Assembly (NCBI GenBank): GCA_958439205.1
Contig: OY288189.1
Coordinates: forward strand, 885,960 to 949,959
DNA: 64,000 nucleotides
Direction of reading: 5' to 3'
DNA from: an uncultured Allorhizobium sp.
GTDB lineage: Bacteria > Pseudomonadota > Alphaproteobacteria > Rhizobiales > Rhizobiaceae
Shown here in pieces: positions 1-9,180 of the stretch. The position numbers and the translations under genes are program-made. The notes beneath the pieces were generated by a model that did not search any database, was not told where the DNA came from, and was given only the letters and a program-made list of their open reading frames with translations. Position 1 is the first letter of the stretch, and each line of letters begins with the position of its first letter.

Positions 1-1
1 G

Positions 2-112
2 GAGATCTGGTTTGCCAAGACGGCGACGCTGAAGCTATATGCTCCAGTCTATGCGAAGATCCCAACCCGCTATGGGACGGTGCATGTGACCGCAGAAAAG
101 TTCGACGGCTAA
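2..112 (+). CDS. Hypothetical protein, C-terminal fragment
   Basis: An open frame enters from the left edge and stops at TAA (110-112), giving the last 36 residues of a protein (ends ...VTAEKFDG). The start lies outside the window. The fragment is hydrophilic with several aromatic residues and no motif I recognise. Codon choice is like the neighbours. It ends 33 bases before the EamA gene on the same strand, so it may be the upstream gene of the same transcript. I cannot assign a function. Confidence 0.5.
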   Translation, partial: EIWFAKTATLKLYAPVYAKIPTRYGTVHVTAEKFDG

Positions 113-145
113 TTTCAGCGGGCGAGCCCCGCATCAGGGGATTGC

Positions 146-1024
146 ATGAAGACCAAGGCAACGCTCATCGGGTTCACGGCGATCCTGATGTGGTCCTTTC
201 TCGCCCTCATGACGGCAGCCTCCGGCACCATGCCGCCTTTCCAGCTCTCCGCGATCACCTTCGCCATCGGCAGCCTGCCGGGCATCGCACTCTTCATTGC
301 CCGGCCTGAGCGGTTGAAGGAATTGCGCCAGCCGCCGAAGGTCTGGCTCGTCGGTGTCGGCGGTCTCTTCGGCTACCATTTTCTCTACTTCACGGCCCTC
401 AGAAATGCGCCGGCCGTCGAGGCCGGGCTCATCGCCTATCTCTGGCCGCTCCTGATTGTCGTCGGCTCGGCCCTCCTGCCGGGCGAGAGGCTCGGCTGGC
501 ACCATATCGTCGGGGCGCTCTGCGGTCTTGCCGGCACCGTGCTGATCGTCGGCAAGAATGGCTTCGCCTTCGATCCAGCCTATAGCCTCGGCTATCTCAC
601 CGCTTTCCTCTGCGCCTTCACCTGGGCTGCCTATTCGCTTGTCAGCCGCAAGTTCGAGAAGGTCTCGACCGATGTGGTCACCGGCTTCTGCCTTGCCACC
701 TCGATCCTGTCGCTCTTTTGCCACCTGGCGCTCGAGACCACCGTCTGGCCGGATACGACGGGGCAATGGGCGGCGGTGGTTGGCCTTGGGCTGCTGCCGG
801 TCGGGCTTGCCTTCTATGTCTGGGACTATGGCGTGAAGAACGGCGACATCCAGATTCTCGGCGCATCCAGCTATGCGGCACCGCTTCTCTCGACCCTGAT
901 CCTGATCATTTTTGGCTTTGGCGAGATTAGCGTCAGAATTGGCCTGTCCTGCCTGCTCATCACCGGTGGCGCCGTGCTTGCCGCTCGCGATATGGTCTTC
1001 AGGAAAACGGAACGGCCGACCTGA
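146..1024 (+). CDS. EamA/DMT-family transporter (YddG-like exporter)
   Basis: 292-residue inner-membrane protein of the drug/metabolite transporter superfamily. It shows two repeated EamA halves (about residues 5-137 and 150-285), each with roughly five hydrophobic helices, and ends with a short basic cytoplasmic tail (FRKTERPT). The length matches the family. The segment around YLWPLLIVVGSALLPGE is typical of the aromatic-amino-acid exporter (YddG-like) branch, but substrate cannot be read from sequence. The ATG at 146 precedes a hydrophobic first helix. It is followed after 11 bases by the YhhN gene, so the two are probably co-transcribed. Confidence 0.88.
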   Translation: MKTKATLIGFTAILMWSFLALMTAASGTMPPFQLSAITFAIGSLPGIALFIARPERLKELRQPPKVWLVGVGGLFGYHFLYFTALRNAPAVEAGLIAYLWPLLIVVGSALLPGERLGWHHIVGALCGLAGTVLIVGKNGFAFDPAYSLGYLTAFLCAFTWAAYSLVSRKFEKVSTDVVTGFCLATSILSLFCHLALETTVWPDTTGQWAAVVGLGLLPVGLAFYVWDYGVKNGDIQILGASSYAAPLLSTLILIIFGFGEISVRIGLSCLLITGGAVLAARDMVFRKTERPT

Positions 1025-1035
1025 CGGGAGATTGA

Positions 1036-1677
1036 ATGGCGACTGCGACCGGCATCCTCTGTCTGTCGGTCGCGCTCGGTACCAGCTATCTCTGGATCCT
1101 GCCGCAGGACAAGACCGTGTTCCGGGCCTTCTGGAAGACGCTGCCGGTCTTGCTGCTTGCGCTCTACGCCTTTCTCATTGGCGCCCACCCCCTGCTGGTC
1201 GCGGCACTGGCGCTCGGCGCGCTGGGTGACTGGTCGCTGGCCTTCGAGGGGGACCGGGCCTTTGTCGGCGGGGTCGCGTCCTTCCTGTCTGCCCATGTCG
1301 CCTATGTCGCGCTGCTCGCCACCATCACCGATCCCGAGGTCGCCTTTGCCGAACCGTGGCGGGTGGTAGCGGGCCTGCTCGTTGCACTCGTGACAACAGG
1401 CGTTCTCATGCGCATCTGGAAGCCAGCCGGCCGGCTGGCGCTCCCGATCGGCATCTACGTGCTCTTGTTCATGGTGCTTGTCTGGCTGACGCTCGGCCTT
1501 GCCAATCCACTCGTCTTCGTCGGCGCGAGCCTGTTCATCCTCTCCGACATCGTGCTGACGATCCGGAAATACTGGACGGGCCCCGGCCACAGGATCGATG
1601 GCGCCGCTGCCTATTTCGTCTGGGTCACCTATTATGCCGCGCAGGTGATCCTGACGCTGACACTGTCTGAGGCCTGA
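1036..1677 (+). CDS. YhhN family membrane protein (putative lysoplasmalogenase)
   Basis: 213 residues, almost entirely hydrophobic, with about seven to eight membrane segments. The run GDWSLAFEGDRAF followed by FLSAHVAYV is the YhhN/TMEM86 signature, with acidic residues inside the membrane that carry out vinyl-ether hydrolysis in characterised members. Bacterial members hydrolyse lysoplasmalogens, but plasmalogens are unusual in aerobic rhizobia, so the physiological substrate here is uncertain. A purine-rich ribosome site (GGGAGA) sits just before the ATG at 1036. It follows the EamA gene by 11 bases. Confidence 0.85.
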   Translation: MATATGILCLSVALGTSYLWILPQDKTVFRAFWKTLPVLLLALYAFLIGAHPLLVAALALGALGDWSLAFEGDRAFVGGVASFLSAHVAYVALLATITDPEVAFAEPWRVVAGLLVALVTTGVLMRIWKPAGRLALPIGIYVLLFMVLVWLTLGLANPLVFVGASLFILSDIVLTIRKYWTGPGHRIDGAAAYFVWVTYYAAQVILTLTLSEA

Positions 1678-1680
1678 CCT

Positions 1681-2112
1681 TCAGGCTTGCTGGCCAGGCG
1701 CCCAGCCGGGCGGTGCCATCTCGAAGACCGCGAAGTCGAAGCCCGGGGCGACGGTGCAGCCGACCAGGGTGAAATCACCGAGGCTTTCAGCCGCCTGCCA
1801 TTCGTCTGCATCGATGATCGCCTGGGGTCGCTCGCCTGCAGCCAGGTCGAGACCCAGGACCACAGTCTCGTGATGCACACCGTCTTTCGACCGATGCAGC
1901 GCGAGCGGTGCGCCGGCATAATAGTGCCAGGCTTCGGCCGCATCCTTCACTTTGTGCCAGTGCGATCTCTCGCCCTTCTCCAACAGGTAGTAGATCGCCG
2001 TCGAGTGGCCGCGCGGGCCGCCGTGTTCGTCGCGATACGTCTCCACATACCAGCCGCCCTCGGGATGGCGCTGCATGCCGAGGGTTTCGATGATGTCGGC
2101 TGCCTGCATCAA
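1681..2112 (-). CDS. Cupin domain protein, DUF985 family
   Basis: 143-residue single-domain cupin of the DUF985 (Cupin_5) type. The N-terminal [14 protein letters not shown] and the following SHWHKV...EAWHYYAG carry the histidine and acidic residues that form the cupin metal/ligand pocket. The C-terminal [16 protein letters not shown] is the second cupin motif. Members are of unclear enzymatic function; some are described as sugar-epimerase-like folds. Its start overlaps the stop of gloB by 4 bases (2109-2112), so it is translationally coupled to gloB. It converges on the YhhN gene with a 3-base gap. Confidence 0.88.
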   Translation of the reverse strand: MMQAADIIETLGMQRHPEGGWYVETYRDEHGGPRGHSTAIYYLLEKGERSHWHKVKDAAEAWHYYAGAPLALHRSKDGVHHETVVLGLDLAAGERPQAIIDADEWQAAESLGDFTLVGCTVAPGFDFAVFEMAPPGWAPGQQA

Positions 2113-2879
2113 AATGTGTCCTTGCGTTTGCGGATCTCGGCGAAGACCTCGTCATTGGTCGCACCTTCCATGCCGAGTGTCCGGCGTATATCCGGGTCGC
2201 CTGCGCGCAGGAAGGGATTGGTCTCCTTCTCCAGCCCGATCGTTGTCGGAATGGTGAAGTCGCCACGTGCCCGCTGGGATTCGATCAGCTCCGCTCTGGA
2301 CCTAAGACGCATGTTCTCAGGGTCGATGGTCACGGCGAAGCGCGCATTGGAAAGCGTGTATTCGTGGCCGAAATAGACGATCGTTTCGTCGGGCAGGGCG
2401 GCCAATTTCTGCAGCGAATGCCACATGTCGAGCGCCGAGCGTTCGAACAGGCGCCCACAGCCGAGTGCAAACAGCGTGTCGGCGGCAAAGAGCAGCATGT
2501 CGTCGGGGAAGTGGTAGCAGATATGGCCTGCCGTATGCCCCGGCGTTTCGATGACGCGCACCGGCCGTTTGCCGAAGGTGAATTCGTCACCGTCACCGAC
2601 GGTCCGGTCGATACCGGGGATCGCGGCAGCCTCGTTGCGCGGGCCGATGATTTGGCAGCCGTATTTTTCCTTCAGCGCCAGATTGGCCTCGACGTGGTCG
2701 CCGTGGTGATGCGTGGTCAGGACATGGGTGATCGTCCATCCGCGCTTCTCCGCCGCCTTGACGATCGGATCGAGTTCCGGCGCATCGATTGTCGCCGTCT
2801 CGCCCGTTTCCGGGCAGTGAAGAAGTACGCCGAAGTTGTCACTTCGGCAGATGAAAGCTTCAATCTGCAGTGATTTCAT
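2109..2879 (-). CDS. gloB: Hydroxyacylglutathione hydrolase (glyoxalase II)
   Basis: 256 residues, the normal glyoxalase II length. It hydrolyses S-lactoylglutathione to lactate and glutathione, the second step of methylglyoxal detoxification. The metallo-beta-lactamase metal motif THHHGDH is at residues 56-62. The later ligands are seen in [13 protein letters not shown] and [14 protein letters not shown], and the C-terminal HAGH domain has [13 protein letters not shown]. It is followed by the overlapping cupin gene and is divergent from a methyltransferase gene 91 bases away, a neighbourhood common in rhizobia. Confidence 0.95.
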   Translation of the reverse strand: MKSLQIEAFICRSDNFGVLLHCPETGETATIDAPELDPIVKAAEKRGWTITHVLTTHHHGDHVEANLALKEKYGCQIIGPRNEAAAIPGIDRTVGDGDEFTFGKRPVRVIETPGHTAGHICYHFPDDMLLFAADTLFALGCGRLFERSALDMWHSLQKLAALPDETIVYFGHEYTLSNARFAVTIDPENMRLRSRAELIESQRARGDFTIPTTIGLEKETNPFLRAGDPDIRRTLGMEGATNDEVFAEIRKRKDTF

Positions 2880-2970
2880 TGTCGACCCGCTTTTTTATGT
2901 CCCACCTCGTTGCTGCGAATGTACCCTCTCGCGGCTTGAAGTCCAATGATGGGCTGCTAACAATAAGTTC

Positions 2971-3723
2971 ATGCATGTCGATATCGTCGATCTGAGGCAG
3001 TTTTATTATACGATGCTCGGCCGCGTGGCCGAGCAGTCGATCGCGCTGGCCGTTTCTTCGGTGTGGGCACGGCTCCCGCAGGAGCGGCTGGTCGGCATCG
3101 GCTACTGCATTCCCTTTCTCGAACGCTTCCGCGCCGATACCGAGCGCACCATGGCCTTCATGCCGGCCGGGCAGGGGGCGGTGAACTGGCCGGTCGGGGA
3201 GCCGTCCGCCACGGCTCTGGTCTTCGATGAGGAGCTTCCGCTGCCGGACAGTTCCGTCGACCGCGTGCTGATGGTCCATTCGCTGGAATTTGCCGAGAAC
3301 CCGCGTGAAACGCTGAAGGAAGTCTGGCGGGTGCTGGCACCCGGCGGTCGCCTTGTCATTGTCGTGCCCAATCGTCGTGGCGTCTGGGCGCGCATGGAGC
3401 ACACGCCCTTCGGCTCCGGCCGGCCTTATTCGCGCGGGCAGCTGACCTCGCTCTTGCGCGAGACCAATTTCACACCTGGCGCCTCCGCCGAGGCCTTGTT
3501 CTTCCCGCCGTCGAAGATCCGGGCGATCCTCAGGCTCCGGCGCGGCTTCGAGCGTCTCGGCCGGATCCTCTGGCCCGCCTTTTCCGGCGTCATCGTGGTG
3601 GAAGCCCAGAAACGCCTCTATCAGGGCCTGCCCGTCGCCTCGCGCGCCTCGCGTCGTGTCTTTGCACCGGTGCTCGCACCGCAGGGCGTTCCGACGACAC
3701 GTAGCCGGTCCCCCGAGGTCTGA
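2971..3723 (+). CDS. Class I SAM-dependent methyltransferase
   Basis: 250 residues with a Methyltransf_11-like core. The acidic loop after strand 4 (SVDRVLMVHSLEFAENP) and the post-II motif (EVWRVLAPGGRLVIVVPNRRG) are clear. The usual glycine-rich motif I is weak here (VGIGYCIPFLERF near residue 41). The C-terminal part (residues 150-250) is basic and ends in a serine/arginine-rich tail. The gene is divergent from gloB, an arrangement seen in other rhizobia. The methyl acceptor is not predictable; small molecule or quinone-type chemistry is as plausible as any other. Confidence 0.8.
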   Translation: MHVDIVDLRQFYYTMLGRVAEQSIALAVSSVWARLPQERLVGIGYCIPFLERFRADTERTMAFMPAGQGAVNWPVGEPSATALVFDEELPLPDSSVDRVLMVHSLEFAENPRETLKEVWRVLAPGGRLVIVVPNRRGVWARMEHTPFGSGRPYSRGQLTSLLRETNFTPGASAEALFFPPSKIRAILRLRRGFERLGRILWPAFSGVIVVEAQKRLYQGLPVASRASRRVFAPVLAPQGVPTTRSRSPEV

Positions 3724-3848
3724 AACGCCTGTTGTGCGGGGCGTCCCCTGGACAGGCTGCGGCGCTCGCCCGCCTCGACAAAGCGCGGTTTCCGCAGTAA
3801 TCCCAATCCCATGTGAAGGGGTGGCCTCTTGCCATCCAACGGCCGGGA

Positions 3849-4961
3849 ATGAGCCTCATGAACGCCTCGACGAAGCCGACACCCCGTCCCGGGGTCATGG
3901 AGATCGCCGCCTATGTTCCTGGCAAGGACCATGCGGGCGGGGTTTCCCGCGTCTTCAAGCTGTCGTCCAATGAAACGCCTGTTGGTCCAAGCCCCAAGGC
4001 CATGGACGCCTTCCGCATGGCTGCCGAAACGCTGGAGATCTATCCCGACGGACAGGCCCGCATGCTCCGGGATGCGATTGCCGAGGTGCATGGGCTGAAC
4101 CCTGCCAACATCCTCTGCGGCAATGGTTCGGGCGAATTGCTGGCGCTGCTTGCCAATATCTATCTCGGCCCCGGCGACGAAGCCATCATCACACAGCATG
4201 GTTTCCTGCTCTACCGCATCCAGATCCTGGCATCAGGCGGAACGCCCGTGACGGTCAAGGAAACCGATCGGCGCGTCGATGTCGATGCTATCCTTGCCGC
4301 CGTCACCGAGCGGACGAAGATCGTCTTCCTGACCAATCCCGGCAACCCGACAGGCACCTACGTGCCCTATGCCGATATCAAGCGTCTGCATGCGGCCCTG
4401 CCTGCGCATGTCATCCTGGTGCTTGACGCCGCCTATGCTGAATATGTCCGCCGAAACGACTACGAGGCCGGCATCGAGTTGGTCTCCGCCAACCGCAACG
4501 TTGTGATGACCCGCACCTTCGCCAAGGTCTACGGGCTTGCGGCGCTGCGCATCGGCTGGATCTATGGCCCCGCCGAAATCATCGACACGATGAACCGGGT
4601 GCGCGGTCCGTTCAACATCAATACGCCCGCGCTTTTCGCGGGGGCTGCCGCCATGCGCGATCAGGCGCATGTGGCGAAAGCCGTGGAACACAATCAGGTC
4701 TGGCTTGCCCGGGTGTCCGAAACGCTGTCGGCGCTTGGCCTCGAGGTCACGCCCTCTGTCACGAATTTCATCCTCATCCACTTCCCCGACCGGGACGGAA
4801 AGCGGGCATCCGATGCTGATGCCTTCCTCACATCGCTCGGCTTCGTCTTGCGCGCCGTCTCGTCCTATGGTTTTCCCAATGCACTCCGCATGACGATCGG
4901 CAGCGACGAGGCCAATACCGGCGTCATCGCCGCCCTCGCTGAATTCATGGAACGCACGTGA
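3849..4961 (+). CDS. hisC: Histidinol-phosphate aminotransferase
   Basis: PLP-dependent class I/II aminotransferase that converts imidazole-acetol phosphate to histidinol phosphate; in alphaproteobacteria it may also serve aromatic amino acids. Seen: the N-terminal HisC signature [15 protein letters not shown], the cofactor loop [28 protein letters not shown], and [16 protein letters not shown] with the Schiff-base lysine about residue 226. An upstream GTG at 3813 would add 12 unconserved residues. ATG 3849 or ATG 3858 (GGGA nine bases upstream) is more likely. The stop overlaps the tyrC start by one base (TGATG), which supports a shared role with tyrC in aromatic or histidine biosynthesis. 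Confidence 0.93.
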   Translation: MSLMNASTKPTPRPGVMEIAAYVPGKDHAGGVSRVFKLSSNETPVGPSPKAMDAFRMAAETLEIYPDGQARMLRDAIAEVHGLNPANILCGNGSGELLALLANIYLGPGDEAIITQHGFLLYRIQILASGGTPVTVKETDRRVDVDAILAAVTERTKIVFLTNPGNPTGTYVPYADIKRLHAALPAHVILVLDAAYAEYVRRNDYEAGIELVSANRNVVMTRTFAKVYGLAALRIGWIYGPAEIIDTMNRVRGPFNINTPALFAGAAAMRDQAHVAKAVEHNQVWLARVSETLSALGLEVTPSVTNFILIHFPDRDGKRASDADAFLTSLGFVLRAVSSYGFPNALRMTIGSDEANTGVIAALAEFMERT

Positions 4962-5884
4962 TGTCTGAAATCTTGTTCGACCGCATCGCCCTGATCGGTA
5001 TCGGCCTCATCGGCTCGTCGATCGCCCGCGACGTCAAGAAGCTTGGGCTGGCGAAAGAGGTTGTCATTTCGACCCGCAGTCCTGAAACGCTGAAGCGGGC
5101 GGAAGAGCTGGAGCTCGGCACGGCTTACGTCGCCTCCGCAGCCGATGCCGTGAAGGATGCCGATCTCGTCATCGTCTCTGTGCCGGTCGGTGCTTCGGAA
5201 GCGGTCGCCCAGCAGATCGCACCGAACCTGAAACCCGGCGCCATCGTCACCGATGTCGGCTCGACCAAGGCCTCCGTCATCGCGCAGATGGCGCCGCATA
5301 TGCCTGACGGCGTGCATTTCATTCCCGGCCATCCGCTGGCGGGTACGGAGAAGTCAGGCCCCGACGCCGGTTTCCCGGGCCTCTTCAAGGGGCGCTGGTG
5401 CATCTTCACGCCGCTCGAAGGCACTGATAGCCAGGCGATGGCCCGTCTGCGTGGCTTCTGGGAGGCGCTGGGATCGATGTGTGACGAGATGGATCCGCAG
5501 CACCACGACAAGGTGCTCGCAATCGTTTCGCACCTGCCGCACATCATCGCCTACAACATCGTCGGCACGGCGGACGATCTGGAAACGGTGACGGAATCGG
5601 AAGTCATCAAGTATTCGGCCTCGGGTTTCCGCGATTTCACCCGTCTTGCTGCCTCGGACCCGACGATGTGGCGGGATGTTTGCCTGCACAACAAGGATGC
5701 GATCCTGGAAATGCTGGCGCGCTTTTCGGAAGACCTCGCCTATTTGCAGCGGGCGATCCGCTGGGGCGAGGGCGACAAGTTGTTCGAACTCTTCTCGCGC
5801 ACCCGCACCATCCGTCGCTCGATCGTCCAGGCCGGCCAGGATGTCGACGTGCCGGACTTCGGCCGTCACGCGCTGGACAAGTGA
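4961..5884 (+). CDS. tyrC: Prephenate/arogenate dehydrogenase (cyclohexadienyl dehydrogenase)
   Basis: 307 residues. It oxidatively decarboxylates prephenate and/or arogenate in tyrosine biosynthesis. The N-terminal NAD-binding Rossmann motif is IGIGLIGSSIARD. The TyrA catalytic region follows: HFIPGHPLAGTEKSGP, and the histidine-containing LAIVSHLPHIIAYNIV. The C-terminal helical dimerisation domain is present and there is no ACT or chorismate-mutase domain, as is usual in alphaproteobacteria. ATG 4961 overlaps the hisC stop by one base; a GTG one codon earlier is possible. HisC-type aminotransferases often supply the transaminase partner of this step. Confidence 0.92.
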   Translation: MSEILFDRIALIGIGLIGSSIARDVKKLGLAKEVVISTRSPETLKRAEELELGTAYVASAADAVKDADLVIVSVPVGASEAVAQQIAPNLKPGAIVTDVGSTKASVIAQMAPHMPDGVHFIPGHPLAGTEKSGPDAGFPGLFKGRWCIFTPLEGTDSQAMARLRGFWEALGSMCDEMDPQHHDKVLAIVSHLPHIIAYNIVGTADDLETVTESEVIKYSASGFRDFTRLAASDPTMWRDVCLHNKDAILEMLARFSEDLAYLQRAIRWGEGDKLFELFSRTRTIRRSIVQAGQDVDVPDFGRHALDK

Positions 5885-5899
5885 ACCGTCTCCGCCGCG

Positions 5900-6910
5900 T
5901 CAGAGCGGCGGGATCTGACCGAGCGGGATAAAGCCGAGCATCGCAACGCCGTTTTCGATGGTGATCTCGGCCTCGCTGTTGTCGCGGCCGAAGGCCAGCG
6001 CCCGCAGCACGTTGGCGACATTGTCGATCATGTCTGACTGATCCGGATAGGCCGTCTTCACGGCATCCCGCCAGGCGCGGACCTGTTCGACCTGCAGCTT
6101 GATCCGTCCGGAAATCATCCCGTCATCGCCCACCTGGAAGGGGCCGCTCAGGGTCAGCACGCGGCCTTCGCCGAGATCGACGACCATGCGGCGGATTTCG
6201 CCTTTGGTGCCGTAGAGCCGCTGATCCTGCGCCACTCTCGGATCGAGCAGGCCACCCTTGTCGGCGAGCGTGGCGTCGAGGCTTGCGGAGATCGGTGGCA
6301 GCGCAATCTTCTCGCCGCCGATGGAAACGCCGAGATCCCGGATGATCGTCGCGTAGTCGAGATTGCCGTCGTTCTGGCGCACATGCGACTGGGCGCTGGG
6401 TGCCGTCACCTGCAGCGCGAGACTTGAGACTGTCGAGGTCACCGTCGCGTTCAAGCCCTCCAGCATCAGCGAACTGCGCGACAGGCCCGAGAGCCCGATG
6501 CGGAAGCTCGACTGCATGTTGGTCCAGTCGAGTGCGGTGTTGAAGCCGAGTGCCGAGCGGATCTCCGCCGGTGCATCCATTTCCCAGACCACATGGCCGG
6601 GATTGTAGATCTGGGCTGCCGCCCGCACCGGACCGAAAGAGGCGGCGACCCCTTGGAAATGATCGTCGAAGGCGAGGCGGGAGCAGTTGAGCCGGAAGCG
6701 GAAGGGATAGCCGCCCATCGTTGCGTCTTCACAGGAGGCGGTGACGCCTGCCGGATTTCCGCCGCCGAAGAAGGTCAAAATGCGATTCTTCAGGAATTCT
6801 GCAGCGAAATACCACCCGACGCTATAGACAGCGATGACGAGGACGATCAAAACCCCGAGCCGGACAACCTTTCGGCTGATCGGGCTTTCCGGCGCGGTCG
6901 ACATGGCCAT
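5900..6910 (-). CDS. DUF2125 domain-containing membrane-anchored protein
   Basis: 336 residues. It has a short cytoplasmic N-terminus, one membrane helix (about 17-40, LGVLIVLVIAVYSVGWYFAA), then a long predicted periplasmic domain of beta-rich character. The cysteine pair in ASCEDATMGGYPFRFRLNCS and the C-terminal repeats match DUF2125, a family found mainly in Rhizobiales with no proven role. It converges on tyrC with a 15-base gap and diverges from the ChaC gene. An alternative start two codons in (6904) is equally plausible. Function unknown; an AsmA-like envelope role is only a guess from fold type. Confidence 0.87.
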   Translation of the reverse strand: MAMSTAPESPISRKVVRLGVLIVLVIAVYSVGWYFAAEFLKNRILTFFGGGNPAGVTASCEDATMGGYPFRFRLNCSRLAFDDHFQGVAASFGPVRAAAQIYNPGHVVWEMDAPAEIRSALGFNTALDWTNMQSSFRIGLSGLSRSSLMLEGLNATVTSTVSSLALQVTAPSAQSHVRQNDGNLDYATIIRDLGVSIGGEKIALPPISASLDATLADKGGLLDPRVAQDQRLYGTKGEIRRMVVDLGEGRVLTLSGPFQVGDDGMISGRIKLQVEQVRAWRDAVKTAYPDQSDMIDNVANVLRALAFGRDNSEAEITIENGVAMLGFIPLGQIPPL

Positions 6911-6957
6911 GGGTGCTCCTCGTTTCGAACTTCTCGTGTCTTTGATTGGCGTGCGAT

Positions 6958-7491
6958 ATGGACGAATTTTGGGTCTTTGGCTACGGCTCGCTGATGTGGA
7001 ATCCCGGCTTTCCCTATGAGGAACGGGTGCTTGCCCGTCTCGGAGGCTATCGCCGCTCGCTCTGCGTCCGCTCCTATGTCCACCGTGGCACCGAAGAGCG
7101 ACCGGGGCTGGTGCTCGGGCTTGATCGCGGCGGTTCCTGCAAGGGCGTCGCCTTTCGCGTGGCGCCTGCTGACTGGCAGTCCACCGTGGACTATCTGCGC
7201 GAACGCGAACTCGTCACCAGTGTCTATCTCGAACGCACCGTCCGTACCCGTCTTGCCGATGGTCGCGATGTCCGCGCCCTGACCTACGTCATCGACCGTG
7301 CCCATTCGCAATATGCCGGCGCCGTCACCGTCGAGGAAGCGGCCCGCGTCGTCCAAGGCGCCGTCGGCCGCTCGGGCCCCAATCCGGTCTATGTCGCGAA
7401 TACCGTCGCGCATCTCCGCGAGCTCGGCATTCGCGATCACTGGCTCGAAAGCGTGGCTTCAGCGGTCGTCAGCGATCCCGCCGACGACTGA
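6958..7491 (+). CDS. ChaC-like gamma-glutamylcyclotransferase
   Basis: 177 residues. It belongs to the ChaC family, which cleaves glutathione to 5-oxoproline and Cys-Gly in the cytoplasm. The nucleotide-like fold signature VFGYGSLMWNPGF is at residues 6-18, followed by the family motifs RSLCVRS.HRGT and GLDRGGSCKGVAFRV. The glutamate in YLRERELVTSVY is at the position of the catalytic acid. The C-terminal GPNPVYVANTVAHLRELGI is typical. A TTG four codons upstream (6946) is open but ATG 6958 gives the conserved N-terminus. Confidence 0.92.
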   Translation: MDEFWVFGYGSLMWNPGFPYEERVLARLGGYRRSLCVRSYVHRGTEERPGLVLGLDRGGSCKGVAFRVAPADWQSTVDYLRERELVTSVYLERTVRTRLADGRDVRALTYVIDRAHSQYAGAVTVEEAARVVQGAVGRSGPNPVYVANTVAHLRELGIRDHWLESVASAVVSDPADD

Positions 7492-7511
7492 TCCTTTAGG
7501 CAAGAATGCCC

Positions 7512-8297
7512 TCAGAGCGCTCCGAGTTCCCTCAGCCTGTTTTCGGCGGTCGGTGGCAGGGGGAGATGCGGGTTGTCCTTGACCGTCTTCACCAGCAATT
7601 CGTCGCTAGCTGCCTCCAGCCGCTCGATCAGCGTCTCATGGAAGACATCGGGATCGAGGCCCGGCTCGATCGGCGGCAGGATGCGCACGACGAAATGGCC
7701 CGGAAAACGCAGGAACTTGCGGCGCGGCCAGAAGAAGCCCGGATGCATGGCAACCGGAACAACGGGCACATTGATGTCGCGGTAGAGGCGGGCGATCCCG
7801 TACTTGTAATCGGGTGCGGCACCCGGCGGGCGGCGTGTGCCTTCCGGATAGATGATCAGCTGGCGGCCGTTGGCCATTTCCATCTTGGTACGCTCGATCA
7901 CCTGCGCCATGACCTTGCCCTTGGCGCCGCGATTGACCGGGATCATGCGCTGCTTGGCGACATACCAGCCGAAGACCGGGATCCACATCAGCTCGCGCTT
8001 CAGGATGTAGACCGGGTCATCCAGCCAGGGCAGCAGCGCATAGGTGTCCCAGAAGGACTGGTGCTTCGGCGCCAGAATGTAGCCGCCGCTCTTCGGGATG
8101 TTTTCCAGGCCTTCCACGGTGAAGGTCGTGCCGACGATCTTCTCCATCAGCCAGTGATTGGCGCGCGCCCAATCCTTCGGCACGAAGAAGGCCTTCTTGC
8201 GCGGCAGCAGGAAATAGATCGGCGACAGCACGATCATCCTGAGGATGAGGTTGGCGTAGAAGGCGATGTTGAAAAGGATGGAACGTAGCGCAATCAT
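7512..8297 (-). CDS. plsC: 1-acyl-sn-glycerol-3-phosphate acyltransferase
   Basis: 261 residues. It transfers an acyl chain to lysophosphatidic acid to form phosphatidic acid at the inner membrane. The catalytic HX4D motif is H79-QSFW-D84. Motif II/III follows as RGAKGKVM and IYPEGTRRPPG, and motif IV as VPVVPVAMHPG. A hydrophobic N-terminal anchor (about residues 10-33) is present. Some rhizobial paralogues act on lyso-ornithine lipids or diacylglycerol derivatives, so exact substrate is not certain. It sits 81 bases downstream of the YdcF gene on the same strand. Confidence 0.92.
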   Translation of the reverse strand: MIALRSILFNIAFYANLILRMIVLSPIYFLLPRKKAFFVPKDWARANHWLMEKIVGTTFTVEGLENIPKSGGYILAPKHQSFWDTYALLPWLDDPVYILKRELMWIPVFGWYVAKQRMIPVNRGAKGKVMAQVIERTKMEMANGRQLIIYPEGTRRPPGAAPDYKYGIARLYRDINVPVVPVAMHPGFFWPRRKFLRFPGHFVVRILPPIEPGLDPDVFHETLIERLEAASDELLVKTVKDNPHLPLPPTAENRLRELGAL

Positions 8298-8378
8298 ATC
8301 GTGGGGCTCTCGAGGGCGGGCGAAGACGTCCTTAGAGGAAAACTGCGGTCAGCAAAAGCGCTCGTCTCGCCCGATCCG

Positions 8379-9110
8379 TCAGGAGTTGCGGCCAGATTCG
8401 GTGATTTCGCCTTCCGGGCGCAGTCCCTGGTCACGGCTCCAGCCGGTCACGCCCCTGATATAGGCGACGACCGTCTTGCCGTATTCCGACAGCATGGTGC
8501 GCATCGCATCCGGCTCGCTGTACCAGGCCCGCGTCTTCAGATCGGCATTGACCACGGGATAGCCGATGAAATCGGTGTCCGGGTCGCTGCGGCGCAGCTC
8601 CATCAGGCTGCGGGCGAGGTGGTAGTTGCTCGTTACCACGAGAACCGAGCGATAACCCTTGTCGCGGATCCAGATCGCTGTCTCGTTGGCGTTGCCGATC
8701 GTATCGATCGCGCCATAGCCGATGTCGACGCAGCATTCGAAGACATCCGGCGAGGTGCGTGTCGCCTTGCGGATCTGGCCGGGTGTCGTGGCCGGATTGA
8801 CGCCCGAGATCAGCAGTCTTTCGCCATAGCCGCGCTTCAGGAGATCGATCGCCTGTTCGATCCGCTGGTATCCGCCGGTCAGCACCACGATCGCATCGGC
8901 CTTCACGGTCTCGGGCGGACGCATGCCGGTGACCGAATCAGCAAAGACAAGAAAACCTGCGACAAGGATCGCGACGCACAGGATCACAATCATGCCGCCA
9001 TAGCGCAATGCCCTGCGGATCAACCCTTTTCGCGCAAACAGGCCGGCGCCCGAACGGGGCCGGTCGCCGTCATGCAGCGGTTGATTTGGCGTCATGCGGT
9101 CCATGCTCAT
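8379..9110 (-). CDS. YdcF family protein (DUF218), membrane-anchored
   Basis: 243 residues from the chosen ATG. A GTG at 9137 would add nine residues and ATG 9095 would remove five. A single N-terminal membrane helix (GMIVILCVAILVAGFLVFADSV) precedes a DUF218 domain beginning ADAIVVLTGGYQRIEQAIDLL. The conserved acidic and histidine positions of the family are in ANETAIWIRDKGY and VVTSNYHLARS. Family members such as SanA/ElyC act on envelope carbon-lipid or vancomycin-sensitivity pathways; a precise activity is unproven. It lies between plsC and ftsX on the same strand. Confidence 0.87.
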   Translation of the reverse strand: MSMDRMTPNQPLHDGDRPRSGAGLFARKGLIRRALRYGGMIVILCVAILVAGFLVFADSVTGMRPPETVKADAIVVLTGGYQRIEQAIDLLKRGYGERLLISGVNPATTPGQIRKATRTSPDVFECCVDIGYGAIDTIGNANETAIWIRDKGYRSVLVVTSNYHLARSLMELRRSDPDTDFIGYPVVNADLKTRAWYSEPDAMRTMLSEYGKTVVAYIRGVTGWSRDQGLRPEGEITESGRNS

Positions 9111-9180
9111 TGCCCGTGAATAGCCGGGATTTCCCACAGCGAACAGGCGGCTTTAAGGCAAGTCAACATGCGAGTTTTCG